DNA from: Thermoplasmatota archaeon
GTDB lineage: Archaea; Thermoplasmatota; Thermoplasmata; RBG-16-68-12; JAGMCJ01
Direction of reading: 5' to 3'
DNA: 13,919 nucleotides
Assembly (NCBI GenBank): GCA_022848825.1
Contig: JAJISH010000245.1
Location: forward strand, 1 to 13,919
Of the stretch, positions 1 to 6,607 are shown piece after piece. Position 1 is the first letter of the stretch, and each line of letters begins with the position of its first letter. The notes under the pieces are model-generated. The model was not told the origin of the DNA. It searched no databases and was given only the letters and a program-made list of their open reading frames with translations. A program made the position numbers and the translations under genes.

Positions 1-1067
1 ATTCTGCCTATTGACTCCACATCGGCGTTCGTCTTGAACGCATCCGGCCTGAAGTGTGTCCTCGTCGCGACGAACCCTTCGTCCCTGAGAGCACCGATGA
101 TCCTGTCGAGTGCTGGCGGTTCGGAAACGAACTCCCGTGCAACCTCGCCTGTCGTGTAGAAGAGTGGAGGGGACGACGCCTCCTCTCGCCAGAGTTCCAG
201 GAGTTTGGAGACCTTGTGCGGGAAGTAGCTCGGCAGTTTGACCGACTCAAGGAACGCGGCGTCCAGGAACGCATCCGCCCAGAGGGGTCCCGCGACTCCC
301 TGCTCGGGAATGAGCTCTCTCCCCAGCCCATGAACGTGCAAGTTACCGAGTTTCTCGAGCGTGCTGTCCGCCCTCCTCGCACCCCTTCTCACACGGACGA
401 TTGCCCTGAAGTAGTGGTCGGCCGAAAAGCACAGCAGTGGTTCGATCCCCCTGTCGAACCTGGCAGCCGCCCTCGCGATGTACCCCAGGAGAATCCGGAG
501 ACCCAGTTCATGGCAGTAGTCTGTCCTTCTGGGTCGCGAAGAATATCTCCTTATGCACGCTCTCCTTCTTGAGCCACAAAGCACCGCCGTGTCCGTTGCG
601 GTGATCGCCGCGACTCCTCCGTTGGTCGTTGCGCGCATCGCACCCTCCACGAACTGGACCGGGGTGCCAAACGGGTCCACGTCAACAAGATCGAATCTCC
701 CTCTCGAAAGCAGAGAGTTGAGGTCCTCGCATGTCACTGAGCAACCCTTGGCCCGGTTCCTCTCGATGTTGCGTGTGATGAGATCATGGCATATCGGATT
801 CCTATCGTTCAGCGTAACGGCAAGCTCGTTCTTCGTCTCGAGGGCGATCCGCAGACCCGATGCTCCTGTGGCAGCTAGCCCATCAAGGACCTTGTCCCCA
901 TCGCTGAGGACCGTCAGGGCCACGAAGACGGAAACGTCCCGGTTCGTCCGCATCAGCGGATTGAAGAACGGCAGGCGGCTCTTGCGCCCAGGTCCTCGAA
1001 GTCTCTCGACTCTCGGGACCTCAATCTCGGTCAGACCCTCATTGATCACTTCGGTCTCAAAACTCAA
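1..1067 (-). CDS. trm1: tRNA (guanine(26)-N2)-dimethyltransferase Trm1 (partial, C-terminus off window)
   Basis: Uses S-adenosylmethionine to methylate N2 of G26 at the D-stem/anticodon-stem junction of tRNAs. The reading frame is open from the left edge to base 1067. Visible family signatures are FFNPLMRTNRDVSV (about residues 34-47), the SAM-binding stretch VLDGLAATGASGLRIA (60-75) and the catalytic-site motif VDVDPFGTP (128-136). These are followed by ATDTAVLCG and RTDYCHELGLRILL, both typical of Trm1. About 355 residues are present and archaeal Trm1 is roughly 380, so only the last few tens are missing. The likely start is TTG at 1067, which overlaps the TGA stop of the THEP1 gene as TTGA with a weak GGCGAG ribosome site 5 bases before it, suggesting translational coupling. 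An in-frame GTG seven codons later is the alternative. The family call is very secure; the exact start is not. Confidence 0.93.
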   Translation of the reverse strand, partial: MSFETEVINEGLTEIEVPRVERLRGPGRKSRLPFFNPLMRTNRDVSVFVALTVLSDGDKVLDGLAATGASGLRIALETKNELAVTLNDRNPICHDLITRNIERNRAKGCSVTCEDLNSLLSRGRFDLVDVDPFGTPVQFVEGAMRATTNGGVAAITATDTAVLCGSRRRACIRRYSSRPRRTDYCHELGLRILLGYIARAAARFDRGIEPLLCFSADHYFRAIVRVRRGARRADSTLEKLGNLHVHGLGRELIPEQGVAGPLWADAFLDAAFLESVKLPSYFPHKVSKLLELWREEASSPPLFYTTGEVAREFVSEPPALDRIIGALRDEGFVATRTHFRPDAFKTNADVESIGR

Positions 1068-1609
1068 AGAATCTCGCCTTTGAGGAGCTTGACGATCTTG
1101 TATGGGAGCAGATTCCTGTTCACCGCGGTGACTTCCAGAATCCTGATGTCATCCCGCCTTCGAATGTCCTGGAGAAGCGGGTTCCTCGATTTCTTGTGAA
1201 GCGTGAGAATGAGAGGCATGTCAGCTTCGAGAGCGTCCTTGACGGCGTCCACGAAGGGCTCGGACTCAACCTCCATCTTCCCAACCTCATCGATGATGAC
1301 GACTCCCGAGTCCGTCGTGGCATCCCGGATCGCCTGAACGCCGACCTCCTCCAGGATCTCGATGTCCACGCCGTATATCCCAACCTGTGTCTTTGATTCG
1401 ATGTCCTCGTGGGCAAACACCTTCTTGACCTTCGTCGCCCAATCTATCACGAAGAAGCCCACTCTCCTCTCGCCCTCGATGATGGGCTCGGTGACCATCC
1501 CTCCGACGGTCAGCTCGTCCGCTTCGAGCATTTCAATAACCTTAAGCAAGGCATATGTCTTGCCAGCGCCGGGTAGGCCCGTAATGCCAACCTTCACGCT
1601 TTCGCCCAT
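1064..1609 (-). CDS. THEP1-type nucleoside-triphosphatase
   Basis: A 181-residue P-loop protein of the THEP1/NTPase family, whose members hydrolyse ATP, GTP and other NTPs. The physiological role in archaea is not settled. The Walker A motif GLPGAGKT lies at residues 11-18 and the Walker B stretch VVIIDEVGKME at 103-113. The IDEVGKME form is characteristic of THEP1. The length is normal for the family (about 170-190). The ATG start lies 38 bases after a strong TATA box, giving a leader of about 16 bases. The stop overlaps the trm1 start by 4 bases, so the two genes form an operon with this gene first. Pairing with trm1 does not by itself imply a tRNA role. Confidence 0.92.
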   Translation of the reverse strand: MGESVKVGITGLPGAGKTYALLKVIEMLEADELTVGGMVTEPIIEGERRVGFFVIDWATKVKKVFAHEDIESKTQVGIYGVDIEILEEVGVQAIRDATTDSGVVIIDEVGKMEVESEPFVDAVKDALEADMPLILTLHKKSRNPLLQDIRRRDDIRILEVTAVNRNLLPYKIVKLLKGEIL

Positions 1610-1646
1610 TTTCAGCCCCGTCTTCTCAAGGTAAATGCATTCTCAG

Positions 1647-1655
1647 TATAAAATA
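1647..1655 (-). promoter_or_regulatory. TATA box for THEP1-trm1 operon
   Basis: On the minus strand the sequence reads TATTTTATA, a strong archaeal TATA box. Using the usual 25-27 base spacing, transcription should begin near 1625, about 16 bases before the ATG at 1609. No other promoter-like element lies between the ZIP gene stop and this start. Confidence 0.65.
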
Positions 1656-1668
1656 TTGTTTTGCTGAG

Positions 1669-1684
1669 CGAAAGAAAAAGCAAA
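1669..1684 (-). terminator. Possible oligo-T terminator after the ZIP gene
   Basis: Directly after the ZIP stop codon the minus strand reads TTGCTTTTTCTTTCGC, a T-rich run without a clear hairpin. Archaeal termination commonly occurs at oligo-T stretches, so this may end the transporter transcript before the THEP1 promoter. The evidence is composition and position only. Confidence 0.35.
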
Positions 1685-2515
1685 TCACTCCAGGAGCACC
1701 AACCCAGCCATGACGAGAAGGCCCAGGACGAGCCCCGCGAGCTGAATGGCGGACCTCCCCGGTTGGGTCTCCTTCTGCAGTTCCGGGATGAGGTCGGACC
1801 CGGCGATGTAGATGAACCCTCCCGCTGTGAACGGAATCAGGTACGTGACCAGCTCCGGTACTTGCCCGCCGATGAGCAGAACCGCAAGGGCACCGACGAT
1901 CGCAAGAGACGCGCTGAAGAAGTTGAACATCAACGCCTTTTTCCTGGTGTACCCCGCATGGACCAAGACGCCGAAGTCACCAATCTCCTGCGGGATCTCG
2001 TGAAAGACAACGGCCAGAGTCGTGGCTATGCCCAGAGGCACAGAGATGAGGTAGCTTCCCGCGATTATCATCCCGTCGATGAAATTGTGGAGCCCGTCGC
2101 CGACCAGATTCGTCGTGGCAAAGGCCTTTGGACACTCTCCCATCTCGGCAGCTCCGCAGTGATGCCAGTGGACGAACTTCTCCAGCACGAAGAACACGAT
2201 GATTCCGAGGAGTACGCCGGCTGACATTCCCAACCCGAAGGAGCTCTCATTAGCTGCCTCGGGCAAGAGGTGAATGAAGGCATCACCCAGCAGAGCTCCC
2301 GCCGAGAAGCTGACAAGTATGAGCACCGCCCGCCTAAGCCTCTCTTCCCTCATCGAGATCAAGGCTAGGCCCAGGAGAGAGATGATGCTGATGAGGAATA
2401 CACTTGCGAGAGCATATATCCATGCATCCAACGACACGAAATGCGAAGCAGGATGATGGTAGATTAAGTTTATCCCAAGGGCAATCGGTGAGAAGTGTAG
2501 AAAGATGTCGAGCAC
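1685..2515 (-). CDS. ZIP family divalent metal transporter
   Basis: An integral membrane protein of the ZIP (zinc/iron-regulated transporter-like) family, moving divalent metals such as Zn2+, Fe2+ or Mn2+ into the cytoplasm. From the first GTG it has 276 residues with about eight hydrophobic segments. The metal-site helices carry the family signatures: HNFIDG at residues 143-148 (TM4) and HEIPQEIGDF at 172-181 (TM5). A short His-rich loop, HWHHCG, lies at 116-121 between TM3 and TM4. Metal specificity cannot be read from this. The start is uncertain: GTG at 2515 is the longest reading, while GTG at 2437 would start just before the first membrane helix. A TATA-like ATAAACTTAATC lies near 2458-2470. 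If 2515 is used, the start codon lies inside an inverted repeat. The gene stands alone on its strand, with 214 bases upstream. Confidence 0.9.
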   Translation of the reverse strand: MLDIFLHFSPIALGINLIYHHPASHFVSLDAWIYALASVFLISIISLLGLALISMREERLRRAVLILVSFSAGALLGDAFIHLLPEAANESSFGLGMSAGVLLGIIVFFVLEKFVHWHHCGAAEMGECPKAFATTNLVGDGLHNFIDGMIIAGSYLISVPLGIATTLAVVFHEIPQEIGDFGVLVHAGYTRKKALMFNFFSASLAIVGALAVLLIGGQVPELVTYLIPFTAGGFIYIAGSDLIPELQKETQPGRSAIQLAGLVLGLLVMAGLVLLE

Positions 2516-2607
2516 GTCAAAAACCTTCGATCACCGTTACAGCCTAAAGGGGGGCGCTGTTTTTGACGGCGTATAGGAGGGTTTGCGCTTAACGGGCGTG
2601 CTCGACA
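2506..2607 (-). repeat. Interrupted long inverted repeat in the ZIP upstream/leader region
   Basis: The continuous arm 2506-2524 (plus strand TGTCGAGCACGTCAAAAAC, 19 bases) has its reverse complement in two pieces: GTTTTTGACG at 2559-2568 and CGTGCTCGACA at 2597-2607. About 30 unpaired bases separate the pieces. A nested ACAGC/GCTGT pair lies inside. On the minus strand this would form a long hairpin with a bulge in the ZIP leader, pairing the GTG at 2513-2515. The outer upstream piece can instead pair locally as CTCG-GGTGT-CGAG, near 2601-2613. The repeat is seen directly; a regulatory function is inference. Confidence 0.55.
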
Positions 2608-2638
2608 CCCGAGTCGGAAGTTATTCCGTCCTCTAACG

Positions 2639-2648
2639 ATAATTTAGT
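2639..2648 (-). promoter_or_regulatory. Candidate TATA box for the ZIP gene
   Basis: The minus strand reads ACTAAATTAT. The expected transcription start, about 26 bases on, is near 2617, just outside the outer arm of the inverted repeat ending at 2607. The transcript would then carry the whole repeat as a leader of about 100 bases. A second AT-rich site, TACTTAATATG near 2656-2668, is an alternative. The rest of the 2516-2729 gap shows no gene. Confidence 0.35.
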
Positions 2649-2729
2649 CATCGGCATATTAAGTATTTTCTTGTGCGTTCTTCTAATTGACATTTAAGTC
2701 TTTCGGTGCACTCGAGTGGTTATCTCGGG

Positions 2730-3491
2730 TCAGGCCATTCCTTCGGAGGCTAAGGGCGAATCATCTCTTCTCGCGTACATGGGACCGAACAGGATGTAGA
2801 TCGCCACGAGGGAGAGACCGAAGAGGGCGAGGGAATATGATATGGAAACAGCGTCAGAAGCAACGATTATCAGCGAGGTTGCCACGATCATCGATAGGAT
2901 TCCTACCAAGGAAGGGGCGACGAGACCACGTTGGAGCTTTGGATATCGAAGGCTGGTCACCATGAGACCTCCTGCGAACGCCATCACGATCAGGACCGAG
3001 AACTGGGAACCCAGCTCAAAGGCGGTTCCCCCGCCCAACAGAATGTAGACCGTGACCACGAGATACGCCGCCGCGGGCGACGGCAGCCCTTCGAAGTAGG
3101 GTTTCCGATATCCCGCTTCCGCGAACCTGGCAAGTCTAAGGATCCCCATGCACACGTAGACGGTCGGTATGACAACAGCCAGAGCGTTCTCCCAGGACAC
3201 CCAGGCCGGGCCTCGTGAGATGTCGTAAGTTATCGTGTAGACCAATGTTGCGGGAGCGAAGCAGAACGATACCGAGTCCGCGAAGAAGTCCAGGTACCGC
3301 CCGAAGTGGTGCATTGACCCGAACCTCCTCGCAAGGGCACCGTCCAGGCCGTCCATGATGATCGCGACGAAGATCAGAAGGCCGGCGAGCTCATATCTCC
3401 CGTCGACCACGTACGTTATGGCCAGGAATCCGAGCAGGGCATTCGTCAGCGTTACGAGATCCGCCGCGGACAACTTCCTAAGCAGCGTCAT
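2730..3491 (-). CDS. CDP-alcohol phosphatidyltransferase, probable archaetidylserine synthase
   Basis: A membrane enzyme that transfers serine onto a CDP-activated diether lipid (CDP-archaeol), releasing CMP. It has 253 residues. The family motif DG-x2-AR-x8-G-x3-D-x3-D is complete at residues 50-72: DGALAR, then G64, D68 and D72. D47 lies just upstream. Multiple hydrophobic helices follow, as expected for the family. The serine head group is inferred from the neighbour: the ATG overlaps the end of the archaetidylserine decarboxylase gene by 14 bases, a pairing well known for phospholipid serine synthase and decarboxylase. Inositol- or glycerol-phosphate transferases share the motif and are the alternative, made unlikely by the context. 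It should be co-transcribed with and downstream of the decarboxylase. Confidence 0.88.
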   Translation of the reverse strand: MTLLRKLSAADLVTLTNALLGFLAITYVVDGRYELAGLLIFVAIIMDGLDGALARRFGSMHHFGRYLDFFADSVSFCFAPATLVYTITYDISRGPAWVSWENALAVVIPTVYVCMGILRLARFAEAGYRKPYFEGLPSPAAAYLVVTVYILLGGGTAFELGSQFSVLIVMAFAGGLMVTSLRYPKLQRGLVAPSLVGILSMIVATSLIIVASDAVSISYSLALFGLSLVAIYILFGPMYARRDDSPLASEGMA

Positions 3492-4095
3492 CGACGACCT
3501 CCGCGATTTGCGACTCGCCTGCCCTGACCTTGCTGCCCAGGCGTACCGTTATCCTGTAGCCCTCCGGGAGTTGGAGGTCCACTCTTGAGCCGAACCTGAT
3601 GATTCCGACCCGATCCCCCTTCCTCAACTCATCTCCCATCCTCACGTAAAGGAAAATCCTCCTGGCTATGATGCCCGTGATCAAGGTCATCCTCAGGTCG
3701 CCCAGTTCGCTCGAGATTACGACCTCGGTCCTCTCGTTCTTCTCGGAGACGTCCTTGTACGCGGGTCGATGTACTCCGCTTCGACGCTCCAGGCCAGCCA
3801 CCGTGCCGCTGTGGGGAGCTCTCGTAACATGCACGTGCCGAAGGCCCATGACGATCGACAGTCTCCTTCCCTCCTGGTCGATGAATGCGACCCTCCCGTC
3901 TGCAGGTGACACGGCGCCATTGCCAATCACCCTTTCAGGGTCACGGAAGAAGCATGCCAAGAGTATCGTGATTAGGAAGAGCAGGACGGAAGCGACATAG
4001 CCGATCATCGACGCGAACCAGATGGAGGCGCTCATGACGGCCACTGCTACGGCAAGAGGAGATGCAAGCCACACGAGACTCCCCTTGGCAAACAT
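3478..4095 (-). CDS. asd: Archaetidylserine decarboxylase (phosphatidylserine decarboxylase-related proenzyme)
   Basis: Removes the carboxyl group of archaetidylserine to give archaetidylethanolamine. It is the short, archaeal-type PSD. From the ATG at 4095 it has 205 residues: two N-terminal membrane segments, then FFRDPERVIG and SPADGRVAF, the VHVTRAPHSGTV histidine motif, and ARRI...GD near the C-terminus. The self-cleavage site that makes the pyruvoyl cofactor is the Gly-Ser of RFGSRVD, with Ser170 becoming the N-terminus of a 36-residue alpha chain. A second GS occurs 18 residues later (RLGSK) but does not match the family site. The frame extends upstream to a GTG at 4134, adding 13 residues that look unlike the family. 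ATG with the typical MFAKGSLVW beginning is preferred. It lies upstream of archaetidylserine synthase and diverges from the geranylgeranyl reductase. Confidence 0.9.
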   Translation of the reverse strand: MFAKGSLVWLASPLAVAVAVMSASIWFASMIGYVASVLLFLITILLACFFRDPERVIGNGAVSPADGRVAFIDQEGRRLSIVMGLRHVHVTRAPHSGTVAGLERRSGVHRPAYKDVSEKNERTEVVISSELGDLRMTLITGIIARRIFLYVRMGDELRKGDRVGIIRFGSRVDLQLPEGYRITVRLGSKVRAGESQIAEVVDDAA

Positions 4096-4223
4096 GCTCG
4101 TCCGATATTGCGTTGACAATAAGGAACTTTGCACTCAAATCAGACGACATCGGCGACGACAGCCGCCATTGAGCGCTCTCCGGGGAATCCGAAAGGTCTC
4201 GTATCGGTCACCAGGGAAAGGCC

Positions 4224-4229
4224 TTTTAT
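4224..4229 (+). promoter_or_regulatory. TATA box for geranylgeranyl reductase (leaderless)
   Basis: TTTTAT is centred about 26 bases before the ATG at 4253, which places the transcription start on or within a base or two of the start codon. There is no ribosome binding site upstream of the ATG, consistent with a leaderless transcript. Confidence 0.6.
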
Positions 4230-4252
4230 GAGCCGGGACCATCTCGCGGTGG

Positions 4253-5446
4253 ATGGCGCTCGAGTATGATGTCCTGGTCATTGGAGCGGGGCCGGCCGGA
4301 TGTACCGCCGCCAGATACGCTGCCGATACAGGCGCCCACGTTCTTCTTGCTGAGAAACGGCAGGAGATCGGCACACCAGTCAGGTGCGGGGAGGGCATAT
4401 CCAAGAGATGGCTCGATGAAATCGGAATGGAGCCGAGCGGCAGATGGATAGCCCACGAGGTCGACGGCGCAAGGATATTCAGCCCCGACGGGAGCTTCTT
4501 CGAGGTCGACGAGAAGCTGGCAGGGAATGAGTGCGGTTTTGTGATCGAGCGGGACCTCTTCGACAGGGCCCTGGCCAAGAGAGCCATCTCCTCGGGCGCG
4601 GAGCTGATGGTTCGAACGAGTGCGACCGGTCTTCTCCACGAGAACGGGGTAGTCACCGGCGCCAGGCTGCGGTCCTTTGGCAAGACCGTGGATGTCAGGG
4701 CGAAGATCGTGATAGGAGCGGACGGCTACGAGTCCCAGGTCGGGCGCTGGGCAGGGATAGAAACGTCGCTCAAACCGAAGGACGTCGACTCCTGCTTCCA
4801 GTACACGCTCGTAGGGATCGAGGGTGATTGCGGGTTCAACGACTTCTATCTGGGAAGCCATGCTCCTGGCGGCTACGTATGGGTGTTCTGGAAGGGAAGG
4901 GACATCGCCAACGTGGGCATCGGCGTGCAGCTCAGCAGGATCAGGGAGAAGGGCCAGGCCCGTCGGTTGCTCGACAACTTCATTTCCAAGAGGGAGGAGC
5001 TCAGCAGGGGAAGAGTGATTGAACAGGTCTCAGGGGCGTATTCCATCTGTGCTCCCATCGAGCGGACGACCACGGATGGGGTGATGCTCGTGGGCGACGC
5101 GGCCCGGGTCACGGACCCCGTGACGGGTGGTGGGATACGCAATGCCTGCATTCTGGGAAAGCTCGCCGGACAGATCGCTGCCGAGGCGCTTGAGGCGGGG
5201 GATGCTTCCGCGTCCTTCCTGGCGAAATATGAGAGGTTTTGGCGGGACAGGCTCGAAGAGGCTTTGTACAGGAACTGGATGGTGAAGGAGAAGCTCACAA
5301 CCTACACTGACGAGCAGTTCAACAAGATTATCTCAGCGATATCCGACTACGACTGGGAGAAACTGAGCGTTCTGGAAATCCTCAACGCCGTGAAAGAAAA
5401 ATACCCTGAGCTTCAGGCGGATGTAGAAGCGATTCTAGGCATGTAG
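4253..5446 (+). CDS. Geranylgeranyl reductase family protein, probable digeranylgeranylglycerophospholipid reductase
   Basis: An FAD-dependent enzyme that saturates the isoprenoid double bonds of archaeal diether lipids. It has 397 residues, the usual family length. The N-terminus carries the dinucleotide-binding motif VLVIGAGPAGCTAA (residues 7-20, GxGxxG at 11-16). It continues with the family motif PVRCGEGIS (about 42-50), GADGYES in the middle, and the second FAD motif MLVGDAARVTDPVTGGGI near residue 282. The ATG start fits the TATA box as a leaderless message. It diverges from the archaetidylserine decarboxylase-synthase pair, so three lipid genes share one intergenic region. Some members of this family act on free geranylgeranyl diphosphate or on other isoprenoids. 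The phospholipid substrate is inferred from family and context. Confidence 0.92.
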   Translation: MALEYDVLVIGAGPAGCTAARYAADTGAHVLLAEKRQEIGTPVRCGEGISKRWLDEIGMEPSGRWIAHEVDGARIFSPDGSFFEVDEKLAGNECGFVIERDLFDRALAKRAISSGAELMVRTSATGLLHENGVVTGARLRSFGKTVDVRAKIVIGADGYESQVGRWAGIETSLKPKDVDSCFQYTLVGIEGDCGFNDFYLGSHAPGGYVWVFWKGRDIANVGIGVQLSRIREKGQARRLLDNFISKREELSRGRVIEQVSGAYSICAPIERTTTDGVMLVGDAARVTDPVTGGGIRNACILGKLAGQIAAEALEAGDASASFLAKYERFWRDRLEEALYRNWMVKEKLTTYTDEQFNKIISAISDYDWEKLSVLEILNAVKEKYPELQADVEAILGM

Positions 5447-5495
5447 AAGCAGACCTGCCCTTGGTCTCCTGTACGTCTGTTTGAACTCAGCTCGC

Positions 5496-5606
5496 TTAGT
5501 TGTCTTCACCCTTCTTCTTCCGTTTCTTCGTGGGCGACTTCTTCAACTTGCTCTTGTCCTCTGAGTCCTTGCTTACGAAGTCGTAGGGGTTCTCCCTCAT
5601 CAACAT
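5496..5606 (-). CDS. Small lysine-rich protein (36 residues), hypothetical
   Basis: I do not recognise this protein. The frame encodes 36 residues, beginning MLMRENPYDFVSKD. The second half is strongly basic (KLKKSPTKKRKKK), ending GEDN. Support comes from context. A TTTTAT box at 5639-5644 places the transcription start near 5615. The message would then begin GAGGACCAAAG followed by this ATG, with GAGG at a good ribosome-binding distance. The competing frame starts at ATG 5619 (37 residues, Glu-rich) and lies upstream of that predicted start, so it should not be translated. The basic tail could bind nucleic acid or ribosomes, but that is a guess from charge. It sits convergent to the reductase gene. 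Confidence 0.45.
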   Translation of the reverse strand: MLMRENPYDFVSKDSEDKSKLKKSPTKKRKKKGEDN

Positions 5607-5638
5607 CTTTGGTCCTCATCTGATCTAGTGTGTTTCAG

Positions 5639-5644
5639 ATAAAA
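5639..5644 (-). promoter_or_regulatory. TATA box for the small lysine-rich ORF
   Basis: The minus strand reads TTTTAT, with the predicted start near 5615, nine bases before the ATG at 5606. It lies downstream of the GPN GTPase stop. Confidence 0.45.
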
Positions 5645-5660
5645 GCAAATTGCGGGGCGG

Positions 5661-5676
5661 TTATCACAACTGATAA
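5661..5676. repeat. 16-base palindrome between GPN GTPase and the small ORF
   Basis: TTATCACAACTGATAA has perfect 6-base arms and a 4-base centre. It lies 17 bases upstream of the TATA box of the small ORF and about 40 bases after the GTPase stop. It could be an operator for the small gene or a hairpin at the 3' end of the GTPase message. There is no oligo-T run directly after it. Confidence 0.4.
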
Positions 5677-5717
5677 TCTTCAAGACGTCGGATCCGTGCA
5701 GTAGTTAGCGGGATCAC

Positions 5718-6485
5718 CTAGTCCTTGTAGAGGTCCTCGCCTCCCTCGAAACAGAGCTGTATCAGGCTGTAGAGATCCTCGAAGCCCAGGAGGGCCTCAG
5801 AGGACACTGGAGTGAGTCCCCGGTACGCCCCCACGTCGTCCATCGCATGCAAGAATCCTATGCTCGGGATGCCCGAGGGGTCTTGCATCTCCTCCACGAG
5901 AGCATCATAGAGCCTGTCCGAGCTAGACCCCCATCCGAGGACCCGGGCAACCTCCTCATCTGAGAGGAAGTCGGACTTCGACAGGACGTTGATCAGGGGA
6001 ACGGAGAACCGGAAGCCAGTCGTAACGGAAAGCATCAGGAGGGAGACCAAGCCTGAAGGTGTCTTCGCGAGTTGCGGGTCCAGGAGGAACATGATGGCCG
6101 TGTTCTCGGTTCCGAAGACATCTATGACCTCTCGGCTCGATTCCCTGAAGGCGAACAACTCCATCTGCCCGGGCGTATCGATGAAAACATAGTCCGTGTC
6201 AAAGCCTTCCAGGGTCTGCACGATCTCGCGAATCCGAAGGGCGATCAGGTCGGCGCAAGCGATCTGCGCCCCGTTGGGACCGAGCTGGTATTCCTGCATC
6301 ACCGCCTCTAGGGTTATCCAGTCTCTCACATCAACCTCTGGCTCGTACTGGAGATCCTCCACGCCGGGGTCCAGGTTCACGGTGATCGAATCGAACCCCT
6401 GGGCACTCATCCATGTCCTGAAGGCATACGTCATCGTTGTCTTTCCGCAGCCCGCGGTTCCTACGAGGAAAAGGTATTTGGACAT
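5718..6485 (-). CDS. GPN-loop GTPase
   Basis: A homodimeric GTPase of the GPN-loop family. Eukaryotic relatives help assemble and import RNA polymerase II; the archaeal role is less defined. It has 255 residues, normal for archaeal members. The P-loop GTAGCGKTT is at residues 9-17, the signature Gly-Pro-Asn loop (GPNGAQ) at 69-74, the Walker B/switch DTPGQMELF at 103-111, and the guanine-specificity stretch NVLSKSD at 166-172. The ATG is only 13 bases after the 3' end of tRNA-Lys on the same strand, with no promoter or ribosome site between. The two are probably made as one transcript, with tRNA 3' processing freeing the mRNA. Confidence 0.93.
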   Translation of the reverse strand: MSKYLFLVGTAGCGKTTMTYAFRTWMSAQGFDSITVNLDPGVEDLQYEPEVDVRDWITLEAVMQEYQLGPNGAQIACADLIALRIREIVQTLEGFDTDYVFIDTPGQMELFAFRESSREVIDVFGTENTAIMFLLDPQLAKTPSGLVSLLMLSVTTGFRFSVPLINVLSKSDFLSDEEVARVLGWGSSSDRLYDALVEEMQDPSGIPSIGFLHAMDDVGAYRGLTPVSSEALLGFEDLYSLIQLCFEGGEDLYKD

Positions 6486-6498
6486 GTCGATCGACTAG

Positions 6499-6572
6499 CG
6501 GGCCTGAAGGGATTCGAACCCTTGACCTATCGGTTAAGAGCCGATCGCTCAACCTAGCTAAGCTACAGGCCC
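6499..6572 (-). tRNA. tRNA-Lys (anticodon CTT)
   Basis: The minus strand folds as a complete 74-base cloverleaf without an intron. The acceptor arms GGGCCTG and CAGGCCC pair perfectly. The D stem is GCTT/GAGC, and the anticodon stem ATCGG/CCGAT encloses the loop CTCTTAA (anticodon CTT, reading AAG lysine codons). The T arm is AAGGG-TTCGAAT-CCCTT. The discriminator base is G, and CCA is not encoded (the next bases are CTA). It is followed closely by the GPN GTPase gene. Confidence 0.95.
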
Positions 6573-6597
6573 ATCTGGTGACTGAGAACGCACTCAC

Positions 6598-6605
6598 TAT
6601 ATTAT
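6598..6605 (-). promoter_or_regulatory. TATA box for tRNA-Lys / GPN GTPase
   Basis: The minus strand reads ATAATATA, 26 to 33 bases before the first base of the tRNA at 6572, the canonical spacing for an archaeal tRNA promoter. It lies immediately after the leuS stop codon (6608-6610). Confidence 0.65.
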
Positions 6606-6607
6606 CC

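Noticed and set aside
54..1083. Long plus-strand frames opposite trm1
   Set aside because: The minus strand encodes a clear Trm1 protein across the whole stretch, with motifs in order.
2506..2607. Inverted repeat as transposon ends or a MITE
   Set aside because: There is no target-site duplication or transposase, and the element is too short. A leader structure fits its position better.
2516..2729. A further gene or tRNA in the gap between the ZIP gene and archaetidylserine synthase
   Set aside because: No cloverleaf or convincing ORF was found; only the inverted repeat and AT-rich promoter-like sites are present.
5506..5619. 37-residue Glu-rich ORF overlapping the lysine-rich ORF
   Set aside because: Its ATG lies upstream of the transcription start predicted from the TATA box, and it has no ribosome site.
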